64,000 nt of DNA, from positions 2,640,920 to 2,704,919 of the forward strand of contig NZ_QENQ01000001.1 in the NCBI RefSeq assembly GCF_003096275.1, written 5' to 3'. Source of the stretch: Sphingomonas pokkalii (GTDB taxonomy: Bacteria; Pseudomonadota; Alphaproteobacteria; Sphingomonadales; Sphingomonadaceae). Both the position numbers and the translations under genes were made by a program. The first letter of the stretch is position 1. Each line of letters begins with the position of its first letter. This document shows positions 16,119 to 26,039 of the stretch, piece by piece. A model generated the notes under the pieces. It was not told where the DNA came from, did not search any database, and saw only the letters and a list, made by a program, of their open reading frames with translations.

Positions 16119-17709
16119 TATCCGCGACGTCGTCATCGTCGGCGGCGGCACTGCCGGCTGGATGGCAGCCGCGGCATTTTCGCGTTTCCTCAACAACGGC
16201 TATACCCGCATCACCCTGGTCGAATCCGACGAGATCGGCACGGTGGGGGTCGGCGAAGCGACGATTCCGCCGATCCTGCGATTCAACCAGATGATCGGGC
16301 TGGACGAGAATGAATTTCTCGCGGCGACCGGCGGCACCTTCAAGCTCGGCATCGAGTTCGTCGACTGGGGCGGGCTCGGCGAACGCTATTTCCACCCCTT
16401 CGGCAACTACGCCCAGGACCTGCAGGGCGTGCATTTCCACCAGCTGTACCTGCGCGAGCGTGCGCGCCGGCCGATTCCGGACATCGCCGCCTGGTCAATG
16501 AGCGCGGTGGCGGCATCGCTGGGCAAGTTCGGCCGCCCTTCGGCCTCGGCGCAATCGCCGGTGCGCGAATTGTTCTATGCCTTTCACTTCGATGCAGGGC
16601 TGTACGCGCAACTGCTCCGTCGCCTGTCGGAATCCCGCGGCATCGTCCGCGTCGAAGGCAAGATAACCGACGTGACGCTGCGCCCGGAGGACGGCTATGT
16701 CCAATCCGTGACCTTGGCGGACGGCCGCACGATCGCGGGCGACCTGTTCATCGATTGCTCCGGCTTTCGCGGCCTGCTGATCGAAGAGGCGCTGGAAACC
16801 GGCTATGAGGATTGGCGCCACTGGCTGCCATGCGACCGCGCCGTCGCCGCGCCGTGCGCCAATGTGCGTGAGCCCGATCCGTTCACCCGCTCCACCGCCC
16901 ACGCGGCCGGCTGGCAATGGCGCATCCCGCTGCAGCACCGCATGGGCAACGGGCTGGTCTATTGCAGCGACTATCTCGATGACGATACCGCGGAACAGCA
17001 ACTGCTCGCCGCATTGGAGGGCCCCTTGCTCGCCGATCCGCGGCGGATCCGCTTCACCCCCGGGCGGCGGCGCGAGAGCTGGTCGCGCAACGTCGTCGCG
17101 CTGGGACTGTCGAGCGGTTTTCTCGAACCGCTCGAATCCACCAGCATCCATCTGATCCAGAGCGGCATCGCCCGGCTGATCGCACTGTTCCCGGACAAGC
17201 GCTTCGATCCGATCGAGCGTTTCGAATATAACCGCCAGATGCGCGACCTGTACGAGGACATCCGCGACTTCATCATCCTTCACTACAAGGCAACGACGCG
17301 GACGGATTCGCCCTTCTGGAACCGCGTCCGTACCATGGAGATCCCGGAAAGCCTTGCGCACAAGATCGCGCTGTTCGAGCACAAGGGCCGGCTGTTCCGC
17401 GAAGGCAACGAATTATTCACCACCACGAGCTGGGTAGCGGTCTGCCTGGGCCAGCACATCGTGCCGCGCGAACACGAACCCGCCGCCGACGCGCTCGACG
17501 AGAAGTTGGTAGCCCAGGCGCTGGAGCAGATGCGCCTCGGCTATTGGGATACGGCGCAGAAAATGCCCAGCCATGCCGAATTCCTTGCGCGCATCGCGCC
17601 TCAGCCGGTTTCCCAGACTCCGCCATCGCCGCCGCAGGCGGCGGACGCACTGCCGGTCTTCTCCTTCGCGCAGGACGCGCCCTTCGCTCCCCCAGGCTCG
17701 CCAGTGTGA
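16105..17709 (+). CDS. Flavin-dependent tryptophan-halogenase-family protein 3
   Basis: A 534-residue halogenase homologue overlapping the previous gene by 14 bases. Motifs are intact: GGGTAGW (13-19), GVGEAT, K80 in GTFKLGIEF, WQWRIP (270-275) and EPLESTS with E344. It is longer than its neighbours because of a Pro/Ala-rich C-terminal tail (PPSPPQAADALPVFSF and onward, about 35 residues) with no counterpart in the others. Its last codons overlap the GTG of the next gene (GTGA). An active halogenase is expected; substrate unknown. Confidence 0.87.
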   Translation: MNEHSIRDVVIVGGGTAGWMAAAAFSRFLNNGYTRITLVESDEIGTVGVGEATIPPILRFNQMIGLDENEFLAATGGTFKLGIEFVDWGGLGERYFHPFGNYAQDLQGVHFHQLYLRERARRPIPDIAAWSMSAVAASLGKFGRPSASAQSPVRELFYAFHFDAGLYAQLLRRLSESRGIVRVEGKITDVTLRPEDGYVQSVTLADGRTIAGDLFIDCSGFRGLLIEEALETGYEDWRHWLPCDRAVAAPCANVREPDPFTRSTAHAAGWQWRIPLQHRMGNGLVYCSDYLDDDTAEQQLLAALEGPLLADPRRIRFTPGRRRESWSRNVVALGLSSGFLEPLESTSIHLIQSGIARLIALFPDKRFDPIERFEYNRQMRDLYEDIRDFIILHYKATTRTDSPFWNRVRTMEIPESLAHKIALFEHKGRLFREGNELFTTTSWVAVCLGQHIVPREHEPAADALDEKLVAQALEQMRLGYWDTAQKMPSHAEFLARIAPQPVSQTPPSPPQAADALPVFSFAQDAPFAPPGSPV

Positions 17710-19238
17710 GGGAGGACCTGATCCGGCGGATCGTGATCGTCGGCGGCGGCACTGCCGGCTGGATGGCCGCGGCTGCGCTATCCAGGCTGATCGGCCGTAT
17801 GCCGGGCCTCGAACTCGAGCTCGTCGAGTCCGATGCGATCGGCACGGTGGGCGTCGGCGAGGCGACAATCCCGCATATCACTCTGTTCAACACCATGCTC
17901 GGCATCGACGAGGCGGCGTTCGTCCGCGAGACCAACGCCACCTACAAGCTGGGCATCGAATTCGTCGACTGGCACCGCATCGGCCATCGCTATATCCACC
18001 CCTTCGGCGTGTACGGGCTCGACATGCTGGGGGTGGAATTCCACCATTTCTGGCTGAAGGCGCGCACGCTCGGCGACCCTACCCCGCTCGATGCCTATTC
18101 AATCGGCATTGCCGGCGGATTGCGCGGGCGCTTCGCACATCCCCGGCCGGATCAGCCCAATTCGCCGCTCGCCAAGCTGGGCTATGCTTTCCAGTTCGAT
18201 GCGGGACTCTATGCCGCCTTTCTCCGCCGACTGGCCGAGGGAATGGGCGCATGCCGGACCGAAGGGCGGATCGTCGACGTCCGTCGCGACGGCGGAAGCG
18301 GGCATGTCGCCGCCGTGCTGTTGGAATCGGGGAAGGAGGTCGCGGGCGATCTGTTCCTCGATTGCACCGGATTTCGCGGGCTGCTGATCGAACAGACAAT
18401 GGGTGCCGGTTTCCGCGACTGGACGCACTGGCTCCCTTGCGACCGCGCCGTCGCCGTTCCCTGCGCGCTGGGGGGCGATCACTTGCCCCTCACCCGCGCC
18501 ACTGCTCGCGCCGCCGGGTGGCAATGGCGGATCCCGCTCCAGCACCGCATCGGCAACGGCTATGTCTATGCCGGCGATTATCTGTCGGACGATGAGGCAG
18601 TAGCGACGCTCCTCGCCAACCTGGACGGGCCCGCCCTTGCCGATCCACGTCCCTTGCGCTTCCGCGCCGGCCATCGCGACCGCGCCTGGATCGGCAACGT
18701 CGTCGTGCTGGGACTGGCCGGCGGCTTTCTCGAGCCGCTGGAATCAACCAGCATCCACCTGATCCAATCGGGCATCGGCCGGCTGATGGCGCTATTCCCA
18801 AGCCGTGGCTTCGATGCGCTCGAAATCGAGCGATTCAATAGGGAAACCGCGCAGGAATATGAGGACATCCGTGATTTCCTGATCCTGCACTACAAGGCAA
18901 CCGAACGCGACGACAGCGCCTTCTGGCGGCGCTGCCGTGACCTCGAACCGCCCGAAGGGTTGGCCGAGAAGCTCGCCCTGTTTCGCGGCAACGGCCGTAT
19001 CCATCCGGCGCAGCGCGAACTGTTCCAGCAGGCGAGTTGGCTGGCCGTGATGAACGGCCAGGGCATCACACCCGCAGGCTATCATCCGGTCGCCGATCTG
19101 CTATCCGATGCCGAAACGCGCGAACGCCTCAAGCACATCGCGCAAGTGATTGATGAAACGGCCAACGCCATGCCCCTTCAGGACGACTATCTGCGCCAGA
19201 TCGGCTGTGCCCTGCCCGCCGCGCGGCAGGCATCGTGA
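17706..19238 (+). CDS. Flavin-dependent tryptophan-halogenase-family protein 4
   Basis: A 510-residue halogenase homologue. It starts at GTG 17706, which overlaps the previous stop as GTGA; this leaves just enough residues (VREDLIRR) before the first beta strand. Motifs: GGGTAGW (13-19), GVGEAT, K81 in ATYKLGIEF, GWQWRIP and EPLESTS. All catalytic residues are present. It is most like halogenase 3 and the copy in the maltose locus. It is coupled downstream to the cupin gene by another GTGA overlap. Confidence 0.87.
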   Translation: MREDLIRRIVIVGGGTAGWMAAAALSRLIGRMPGLELELVESDAIGTVGVGEATIPHITLFNTMLGIDEAAFVRETNATYKLGIEFVDWHRIGHRYIHPFGVYGLDMLGVEFHHFWLKARTLGDPTPLDAYSIGIAGGLRGRFAHPRPDQPNSPLAKLGYAFQFDAGLYAAFLRRLAEGMGACRTEGRIVDVRRDGGSGHVAAVLLESGKEVAGDLFLDCTGFRGLLIEQTMGAGFRDWTHWLPCDRAVAVPCALGGDHLPLTRATARAAGWQWRIPLQHRIGNGYVYAGDYLSDDEAVATLLANLDGPALADPRPLRFRAGHRDRAWIGNVVVLGLAGGFLEPLESTSIHLIQSGIGRLMALFPSRGFDALEIERFNRETAQEYEDIRDFLILHYKATERDDSAFWRRCRDLEPPEGLAEKLALFRGNGRIHPAQRELFQQASWLAVMNGQGITPAGYHPVADLLSDAETRERLKHIAQVIDETANAMPLQDDYLRQIGCALPAARQAS

Positions 19239-20254
19239 ACACCCTCCCCGCACCACAGCCGGTACGCGAACTGGGCCCGATCGATCGCGCGCGGTTCGAG
19301 GCGGAGATTCGCCCCGAGCGGCAGCCTGTCGTGTTCCGTGGCCAGGCGGCCGATTGGCCGGCCGTTCGCGCCAGTCTGGATGGCGACGCGGCTGCGATCG
19401 CCTATCTTCGGCGCTTCAGCCATGATCGGCCTGTCAACGCGATCGTCGGCGAACCAGCGATCCAGGGCCGGTTCTTCTATACCGAGGATCTGACCGGGCT
19501 GAACTTCGTCCGCGGCGTTTCCCCGCTCGGTCCGTTCCTCGATCGGCTGCTGCGCGAACGCGAACGCCCGACGGGCTATGCGATGGCGGTGCAGTCCACG
19601 CCCGCCCCCGAATTGCTGCCCGGTTTCGCCGAGGAGAATGCGACGGCGCTAGCCGACGGTGCTCCCCGCCTGTGGCTGGGTACCGCGCTCCGCGTCGCCA
19701 CCCATTTCGATCTGATGGAGAATATCGGCATCGTCGTCGCCGGACGGAGACGCTTCACGCTGTTTCCACCCGAGCAGGTCGGCAATCTCTACATGGGGCC
19801 GTTGGAACTCACCCCCGCGGGCACGCCGATCAGCCTCGTCGATCCCGAAGCGCCCGATCTCACGCGCTTTCCCCGCTATGCCGAAGCCGCCCCCCATGCG
19901 CAGCGGGTGGAGCTGGAACCGGGCGATGCGCTCTATATCCCGTTCCACTGGTGGCATGCGGTGGAATCGCTGGCGCCGGTGAACCTGTTCGCCAACTACT
20001 GGTGGAACCCTGCCCGCGCCGATCTGCTCAACCCCCATGATGCATTGCTCCATGCAATGTTCTCGATCGGCGGGATGCCGGAAGATCAGCGCGAGGCCTG
20101 GCGGACGATGTTCGACCATCTCGTCTTCTTGCGGAACGGCGATCCGGCCGCGCATCTGCCGGCAACGGCCCGCGGTGTGCTGGGCGGCCCCAGCCCGGAC
20201 CGCGTCCACCAGGCGCGCGATACGCTGCGGGTTGCGCTGGATGCGCGGCGGTAA
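19235..20254 (+). CDS. Cupin-like / JmjC-type (Cupin_8) protein
   Basis: A 339-residue protein of the FIH-like cupin group. The likely Fe(II) triad is HxD in THFDLMENIG plus the His of FHWWHAVE; an Arg-rich GRRRFTLFPPEQV strand could bind 2-oxoglutarate. FFYTEDLTGLNF is also shared with the second cupin at 52481-53521. Such proteins recur beside TBDRs, SapC and halogenases in sphingomonads and Caulobacter, where their role is not established; hydroxylation of a protein or small molecule is the natural guess. It starts at GTG 19235 within the halogenase 4 stop. Last gene of the unit. Confidence 0.78.
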   Translation: MNTLPAPQPVRELGPIDRARFEAEIRPERQPVVFRGQAADWPAVRASLDGDAAAIAYLRRFSHDRPVNAIVGEPAIQGRFFYTEDLTGLNFVRGVSPLGPFLDRLLRERERPTGYAMAVQSTPAPELLPGFAEENATALADGAPRLWLGTALRVATHFDLMENIGIVVAGRRRFTLFPPEQVGNLYMGPLELTPAGTPISLVDPEAPDLTRFPRYAEAAPHAQRVELEPGDALYIPFHWWHAVESLAPVNLFANYWWNPARADLLNPHDALLHAMFSIGGMPEDQREAWRTMFDHLVFLRNGDPAAHLPATARGVLGGPSPDRVHQARDTLRVALDARR

Positions 20255-20311
20255 CGCGATGACCGCGCCAAGAGAGGGCCCGGCACACGGCACAACCAAT
20301 CGTCAGCTAGC

Positions 20312-21808
20312 TCAATCCCGCGACAGCGCCGCCACCCGCAGCATCGCCAGCGCCGCCAGCAGCAGTGTTCCCCCCGCAAAGGCCATCGTCCAGATCGGTT
20401 CGCCGGGGAAGAAGCGCTTCATGATCGATCCCATCGCCGTGGCCACCAGCAGTTGCGGCACCACCACGAACACGTTGAACAGGCCCATATAGATGCCCAG
20501 CTTCGCTTGCGGCAGGCTGGAGGCGAGGATCGCATAGGGCATGGCGAGGATCGATGCCCAGGCGATGCCGATGCCGATCTCGCTGGCGATCAGCCAAGCC
20601 GGATCGCGGACGAGTAAGAAGCTGGCAAAGCCCGCCGCACCGCACAGCAGCCCGAAGATGTGCGTCCGCGCCTTGCCGAACCGCGCCGAAAGCAGCGGCA
20701 ACAGCGTCAGCGCCGCTACCGCCGCCACGCCGTTATAGGTGGCGAACAGCACGTCGACCCAGTTGGCTCCGATCTGGTAACCGGCGCTCTTCGGGTCAGG
20801 CGACCCGTAAAATGCACCGGCGACGATCGGCGTGGTGTTGATCCACATGATGAACAGCGCCGACCAGCTGAAGAACTGCGCCACGGCCAGGCGCTTCATC
20901 AACAGCGGCATGCCGGCGAAATCGCCGACGATGTGGCCGAGCATACTCGCGCTTCCCGCCCGCGCCCGCAGGATCGCCACCGCCTGGGCCAGGCCATAGG
21001 CGATCAGCAGGCCGCCAAGCAGATGGACTTCCTTTTCAAGGCCGAACCGCGCGACCGCGAGCACCACCAGCGCGCCCGCCGCGACCCACGGCAAACCCGC
21101 GGCCGGGTGCCGCGCCGCCAACAGGCGCACCGCCGCGCCTTCGTCCGCCGTCACCGGCCCGTCGAACGCAGCCATTTCCGCCGGACTGAACTCGCGCGTC
21201 GTCAGCACCGTCCACAGCACCGAGCAGAACAGCGCCGCGCCCCCGAACCAGAAGGCGTACTTCACCGTGTCCGGCACACCGTGCGCCACCACCGCGTTGG
21301 ACACGCCGAAATGCTCGAGCGCCCAGGGAAAGATCGATCCCAGCACCGCGCCCATGCCGATAAATGCCGTCTGCACGGCATAGCCGGCGCTGTGCTGATC
21401 CTTGCGCAGCATGTCGCCGACGAACGCGCGGAATGGCTCCATCGAGATGTTGAGCGAGGCATCCAGCACCCAGAGCAGCCCCGCCGCAAACCACAAGGCC
21501 GGGCTTTCGGGCATCAGCAGCAATGCCAGCGCCGCGAGGATCGCCCCGCCCAGGAAATAGGGCCGCCGCCGCCCAAGGCGACCAAGCCAGGTCTTGTCGC
21601 TGAGGTGCCCGATGATGGGCTGCACCAACAGGCCGGTAAGCGGCGCGGCCACCCATAATGCCGGAAGATCGTCCAGGTTGGTGCCGAGCGACTGAAAGAT
21701 CCGGCTCATGTTCGCATTCTGGAGCGCGAAACCGATCTGGATGCCAAAGAAGCCGAAGCTGATGTTCCAAAGTCCCGTGAACGACTGGCGCGGCTTGTCC
21801 ATGCTCAT
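20312..21808 (-). CDS. malY: MFS sugar transporter, maltose/sucrose (SLC45/GPH) type
   Basis: An inner-membrane carrier of 498 residues with about 12 hydrophobic segments. The N-terminus [25 protein letters not shown] and the [18 protein letters not shown] loop (motif A) are typical of the SLC45/GPH sucrose-maltose carriers. Gene order (carrier, LacI regulator, divergent TBDR, amylase, glucosidase) matches the Caulobacter maltose locus, where the equivalent gene is malY. It starts at ATG 21808, overlapping the regulator stop as ATGA. It probably moves maltose or maltodextrins into the cytoplasm. Confidence 0.82.
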   Translation of the reverse strand: MSMDKPRQSFTGLWNISFGFFGIQIGFALQNANMSRIFQSLGTNLDDLPALWVAAPLTGLLVQPIIGHLSDKTWLGRLGRRRPYFLGGAILAALALLLMPESPALWFAAGLLWVLDASLNISMEPFRAFVGDMLRKDQHSAGYAVQTAFIGMGAVLGSIFPWALEHFGVSNAVVAHGVPDTVKYAFWFGGAALFCSVLWTVLTTREFSPAEMAAFDGPVTADEGAAVRLLAARHPAAGLPWVAAGALVVLAVARFGLEKEVHLLGGLLIAYGLAQAVAILRARAGSASMLGHIVGDFAGMPLLMKRLAVAQFFSWSALFIMWINTTPIVAGAFYGSPDPKSAGYQIGANWVDVLFATYNGVAAVAALTLLPLLSARFGKARTHIFGLLCGAAGFASFLLVRDPAWLIASEIGIGIAWASILAMPYAILASSLPQAKLGIYMGLFNVFVVVPQLLVATAMGSIMKRFFPGEPIWTMAFAGGTLLLAALAMLRVAALSRD

Positions 21809-22839
21809 GCCCCACAAGACTTGCGGACGATGAGCTTGGTCGGCAGCAGCGCCGGCCCGACCGGCCGCTCGCGGATCCGCCCGATCAGCGTCTCAACCAG
21901 GGTTCGGCCAGCCAGCCGCGCGTCCTGCATCACCGTGGTGAGCGGGGGGCTGGCGGAGCTGGCCGCGGGAATATCATCGAAACCGATCACCGAAACATCC
22001 TCTGGAATGCGCTTGCCCGCGGCCTGGAGCGCCCGCATCGCGCCGATCGCGATCAGATCGCTCGCCGCGAGAATCGCGTCGAAGTCCGCGCTGCTGTCGA
22101 GCAGCAATTGTGCCGCATCCGCCCCGGATTCCTCCGTGGTGATCGCATCGACCTGCAGGCCGGGATCGGCGGCGATGCCCGCATCTTGCAGCGCCTCGAC
22201 ATGGCCGCGATAGCGCTCGTGAAACTCGGGATAATGGCTGGACGCCGTACCCAAAAATCCAATTCGCCGGCGCCCGATCCCAAGCAGGTGCCGCGTCGCC
22301 GCGCCGGCGCCGCCGCGATTGTCACATCCGACGGTCAGTCCCGCCCCTTCCGACAACACCGATCCCCAACGCACGAAATGCGTGCCGGCATCCTGCAGCG
22401 CCTTCAGCCGCGTGCGATACAGTTCGAAATCGCCATAGCCGAGCAGGATCAGCCCATCGGCCTTGCGCGCATCCTCGTAATCGGTGTGCCAGTCGCTGGA
22501 CAGCTGCTGAAAGCTGATCAGCAGATCATGATCATATTCCGCGCAAGCACGAATGATCGAACCCAGCATGGAGTGGAAGAAGGGATTGATCAGCGAATCG
22601 TCGGCAGTCGGATCCTCGAAGAACAATAGCGCCAAGGTTTGCGAATGCCGGGTACGGAGATTGGATGCCGCCTTGTCGACACGATAGTTCAACTGCTTGG
22701 CGATCGACTCGATACGCATCCGCGTCGCCGGGTTTACGCCCGCTTCGCCACGCAGGGCGCGCGAAACGGTCGGCTGCGAAACGCCGGCAAGCTGCGCGAT
22801 ATCGAACGATGTAGGCTTGCGCTGCATCCCCATGCCCAT
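21805..22839 (-). CDS. malI: LacI-family regulator of the maltose locus
   Basis: A 344-residue LacI-type repressor. The helix-turn-helix is SFDIAQLAGVSQPTVSRALRG (about 9-29) with a hinge helix, followed by a periplasmic-binding-protein-like sensor domain (from HSQTLALLFFEDP). It sits between the carrier it overlaps and the divergent receptor it probably controls, as MalI does in Caulobacter. Two in-frame ATGs (22839, 22833) are candidates; GGGAGAG is better placed for 22833. Confidence 0.82.
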   Translation of the reverse strand: MGMGMQRKPTSFDIAQLAGVSQPTVSRALRGEAGVNPATRMRIESIAKQLNYRVDKAASNLRTRHSQTLALLFFEDPTADDSLINPFFHSMLGSIIRACAEYDHDLLISFQQLSSDWHTDYEDARKADGLILLGYGDFELYRTRLKALQDAGTHFVRWGSVLSEGAGLTVGCDNRGGAGAATRHLLGIGRRRIGFLGTASSHYPEFHERYRGHVEALQDAGIAADPGLQVDAITTEESGADAAQLLLDSSADFDAILAASDLIAIGAMRALQAAGKRIPEDVSVIGFDDIPAASSASPPLTTVMQDARLAGRTLVETLIGRIRERPVGPALLPTKLIVRKSCGA

Positions 22840-22957
22840 CTCTCCCTGCGTTCGGCTGTCCTCTCCGCATCGCATATTATGCATGGGCGCAGGCGGTTGG
22901 CCGCGTCAATCGTGGCAATGGTGCAGATCGGCCATAGTTCGTCGGTAATAGGCCTGA

Positions 22958-22965
22958 ATACGTAT
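22958..22965. promoter_or_regulatory. Candidate MalI operator in the malI/receptor promoter region
   Basis: The perfect octamer ATACGTAT with a central CG, the pattern of LacI-family operators, lies midway in the 258-base divergent gap. GGCC follows and precedes it at near-symmetric distance. A second dyad, GCGCAG-TAG-CTGCGC, lies at 23015-23029, 68 bases before the receptor start. Neither has been tested. Confidence 0.3.
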
Positions 22966-23014
22966 GTGGCCGGCTGGCAACCATACCCTGTTTTGCAAGA
23001 TAAACTGCAGCACA

Positions 23015-23029
23015 GCGCAGTAGCTGCGC
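23015..23029. repeat. 6-3-6 inverted repeat in the receptor leader
   Basis: GCGCAG, TAG, CTGCGC is a perfect dyad between malI and the receptor. It may be an operator or a leader hairpin; it is not followed by a T run. Confidence 0.35.
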
Positions 23030-23097
23030 GACCCGCATGGGGCGGGCACCATCCGGCCATCCAAGAGCCGGGGATAGAGACACGATTGGGGAGAGAC

Positions 23098-25974
23098 ATG
23101 GTACGCAACGATATCCGCGGCCGCCGCGCCGCCCGCATCGCGCTGTGCGCCAGCGCCGCCGCGATCGCCTTTACCGGCATCGCCGCCACCGCCCACGCGC
23201 AGGATGGCACAGCACCGGCCGATACCGCCACCGCCAGCCAGACGGACGAAGCGGGTAACGCAATCGTCGTTACCGGCTTCCGCGCCGCGCTGGAAAGCGC
23301 CGTCACCGCGAAAAAGACCCGCGACCAGGTCGTCGAGTCCATTTCCGCCGAGGATATCGGCAAGCTGCCCGACGCCTCGATTGCGGAATCGATCGCGCGC
23401 CTGCCCGGCCTTACCTCGCAGCGAGTCAACGGCCGTTCGAACGCCATTTCGATCCGCGGCTTCGCACCGGATTTCTCCACGACGCTGCTGAATGGCCGCG
23501 AACAGACCTCCACCGGCGACAACCGCGCGGTGGAATATGATCAATATCCGTCCGAGATCATCAGCCAGGTGCTGGTATATAAGACGCCGATGGCTTCGAT
23601 CGTCGGCGAGGGTCTTTCCGGCACCGTCGATCTGCGCACCGTGCGCCCGCTCGAATATGGCCGCCGCACGATCAGCCTTGGCGGCCGTGGCACCTGGGCG
23701 GATATCGGCAAGCTGAATACCGGCTCGAAGGAGTTCGGCTGGCGCGTCAACGGGACGTATATCGATCAGTTCGCCAACGATACGATCGGCGTCGCGCTGT
23801 CTGCCAGCTATCTGAACGAACCGTATCAGATCAAGGAATTCAACGCCTGGGGCTATCCCACGGTCGACATTGGCGACGATCGGTACGGCACCGGCCCCGC
23901 CAATGCGCGCGTCGCCCGGCCGGGCTATGCCAATGTCGTCGGTGCGGCCGTGCTCGGCGGCTCCAAATCCTACGTGACTTCCACCACCCTGAAGCGGCTG
24001 GGCCTGCAAGGCACGCTCGAATGGCGGCCCGCACCCGAATTCACCACGACATTCGACGGCTTCTATTCAGACTTCAAGGACGACCAGATCAAGCGCGGTA
24101 TCGAACTGCCGCTCTATTGGGGCAGCGGCACGCTGCAGCCGAATGCCACCGTCACCAGCGGGCTGGTCAGCAACGGCAGCTTCTCGGGCGTGGAGGGCGT
24201 GGTCCGCAACGATGCGTTCCAGCGCCATGCCAAGCTCTATGCCTTTGGCTGGAACGGCAAATATGAAGGCGACGATGGCTGGAAGGTGATGGGCGACATC
24301 AGCTATTCGAAAACCGACCGCAACGAACTGGTGCTGGAAACCTATGCCGGTACGGCAAGGGGCGCCGGCACCGGCGCGACGGACACGATCGGCTTCCGTC
24401 CCAGCGACAATGGCTACAGCTTCAGCCACGGCCTGAACTACGGCGATTATAACCTGATCAAGCTCACCGCCCCGCTCGGCTGGGGGGGCGATCAGATCGC
24501 GCAGGATGGCACGCGCATCCTCAACGGGCAGGACGGCTATTACAACAACCGCCTGATCAAGGACGATCTGTGGCAGTATCGGCTGGAGATCGAAAAGGAA
24601 CTCGGCCAATTCCTGAAGGACGTGAAGTTCGGCCTCAACTATACCAACCGTTCGAAGACGCTGACGCCAGACGAGGCCTTTATCGGGCTGATCGCCAATA
24701 CCGACGGCACGGTCGACGTGCCGGTGCCGACCAGCGCGCGCCTTGGCACCACCGATCTCACCTATCTCGGGCTTGGGCCGCTGATCAGCTATGATCCGGT
24801 GGCGTTGCTGGGATCGGGCATCTATCGTCGGGTGCGCAATCCCTATGGTGATGTCGTCGTGAAGTCCTACGCGATCCGCGAGAAGCAGATGACCGGCTAT
24901 CTCCAGGCCGATATCGACCAGCAGATCGGTTCGAACACCCTCACCGGCAATTTCGGCGTCCAGGCGATCTTCACCGATCAGGATTCGGACGGTGCGACGG
25001 CGGTATTCCTGGGTACGAACCCGAATGGATCCCCCAACATCGGCGCGCAGAGCCGCCGGTCGAGCGTCGGCTATGTCGATGTGCTGCCCAGCCTGAACCT
25101 GTCGCTGCGCACCGCCGGCGATTATGTCGTCCGCTTCAGCGCGGCGCGTGAAATCATCCGCCCGCGGCTCGACGATATGCGCGCCAGCCTCAGCTATGGC
25201 TACCAGATCACGTCGGTGCCCGGCATAGGCCAGGTCGCCTTCGCCACCGGCAGCAGCGGCAATCCCACGCTGCGCCCCTGGCGCGCCAACGCCGTGGACC
25301 TCACCTTCGAGAAGTATTTCGGCCGCCAGGGCTATCTGGCCGCGCAGTTCTTCTACAAGGACGTGCTCAGCTACGTATACAACCAGGATCAGACGATCCC
25401 GTCATCCAGCCTGGCGCTGTCCAATCCGGGCAACGGCGTCGTGATCGCGCCGACCGCGGTAATCAACGTGCCGATCAACGGCAGCGGCGGCAATCTCTAT
25501 GGCGTAGAGCTGGCCGGCACCCTGCCTTTCGGCCAGGTAGTGAAGGCACTGGACGGATTCGGCATCACCGGCGGCGTTTCGTACACCGAAACAAGCATCT
25601 CGCCGACGCCGGGCGCCCCGGCGGAGGATATTCCGGGCTATTCGAAGTGGGTCGCCAACGGCACCGCCTTCTTCGAGAAATGGGGCTTCTCGGCACGCGG
25701 CAGCATTCGCTACCGTTCCACCTTCGTCGGCGAAGTCTCGGGCTTCGGTGCTGCACGCACACGCCGCCGCGCCGCACCGGAAACGATCGTCGATGCGCAG
25801 ATCGGCTATGACTTCCAGAAGGGCAGCGCGCTCGAGGGCGTATCGCTGTTCATCCAGGGGCAGAATCTTACCGATGAGCCGTTCGTAACCTACAATCCGA
25901 ACCGGCCGGATCAGGTGATCGACTATCAGCGCTATGGCCGGCGCTTCCTGGCAGGTGCCAGCCTGAAGTTCTGA
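23098..25974 (+). CDS. malA: TonB-dependent receptor of the maltose locus (MalA-like)
   Basis: An outer-membrane receptor of 958 residues. The signal peptide ends IAATAHA, followed by NAIVVTGFRAALESA (TonB-box region), a plug with DIGKLPDASIAESIARLPG and ISIRGF, and a barrel ending FLAGASLKF. GGGGAGAG precedes the ATG. In Caulobacter the receptor in this position (MalA) imports maltodextrins; the neighbouring amylase, glucosidase, carrier and LacI gene support the same role. The predicted start lies 258 bases from the regulator start, leaving room for a regulated promoter. Confidence 0.85.
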   Translation: MVRNDIRGRRAARIALCASAAAIAFTGIAATAHAQDGTAPADTATASQTDEAGNAIVVTGFRAALESAVTAKKTRDQVVESISAEDIGKLPDASIAESIARLPGLTSQRVNGRSNAISIRGFAPDFSTTLLNGREQTSTGDNRAVEYDQYPSEIISQVLVYKTPMASIVGEGLSGTVDLRTVRPLEYGRRTISLGGRGTWADIGKLNTGSKEFGWRVNGTYIDQFANDTIGVALSASYLNEPYQIKEFNAWGYPTVDIGDDRYGTGPANARVARPGYANVVGAAVLGGSKSYVTSTTLKRLGLQGTLEWRPAPEFTTTFDGFYSDFKDDQIKRGIELPLYWGSGTLQPNATVTSGLVSNGSFSGVEGVVRNDAFQRHAKLYAFGWNGKYEGDDGWKVMGDISYSKTDRNELVLETYAGTARGAGTGATDTIGFRPSDNGYSFSHGLNYGDYNLIKLTAPLGWGGDQIAQDGTRILNGQDGYYNNRLIKDDLWQYRLEIEKELGQFLKDVKFGLNYTNRSKTLTPDEAFIGLIANTDGTVDVPVPTSARLGTTDLTYLGLGPLISYDPVALLGSGIYRRVRNPYGDVVVKSYAIREKQMTGYLQADIDQQIGSNTLTGNFGVQAIFTDQDSDGATAVFLGTNPNGSPNIGAQSRRSSVGYVDVLPSLNLSLRTAGDYVVRFSAAREIIRPRLDDMRASLSYGYQITSVPGIGQVAFATGSSGNPTLRPWRANAVDLTFEKYFGRQGYLAAQFFYKDVLSYVYNQDQTIPSSSLALSNPGNGVVIAPTAVINVPINGSGGNLYGVELAGTLPFGQVVKALDGFGITGGVSYTETSISPTPGAPAEDIPGYSKWVANGTAFFEKWGFSARGSIRYRSTFVGEVSGFGAARTRRRAAPETIVDAQIGYDFQKGSALEGVSLFIQGQNLTDEPFVTYNPNRPDQVIDYQRYGRRFLAGASLKF

Positions 25975-25986
25975 CGTTCCCCCTTT

Positions 25987-26022
25987 GCGGCGCCGGGGCC
26001 TCCCCCCTTCCCCCGGCGCCGC
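25987..26022 (+). repeat. 12-bp GC-only hairpin between receptor and halogenase 5
   Basis: GCGGCGCCGGGG (25987-25998) and CCCCGGCGCCGC (26011-26022) pair perfectly around a 12-base pyrimidine loop, 12 bases after the receptor stop. There is no T run, so it should not be a strong terminator; a stabiliser or attenuator giving more receptor than downstream enzyme fits. Confidence 0.6.
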
Positions 26023-26039
26023 ATCCCGGAGTGCGGCCC

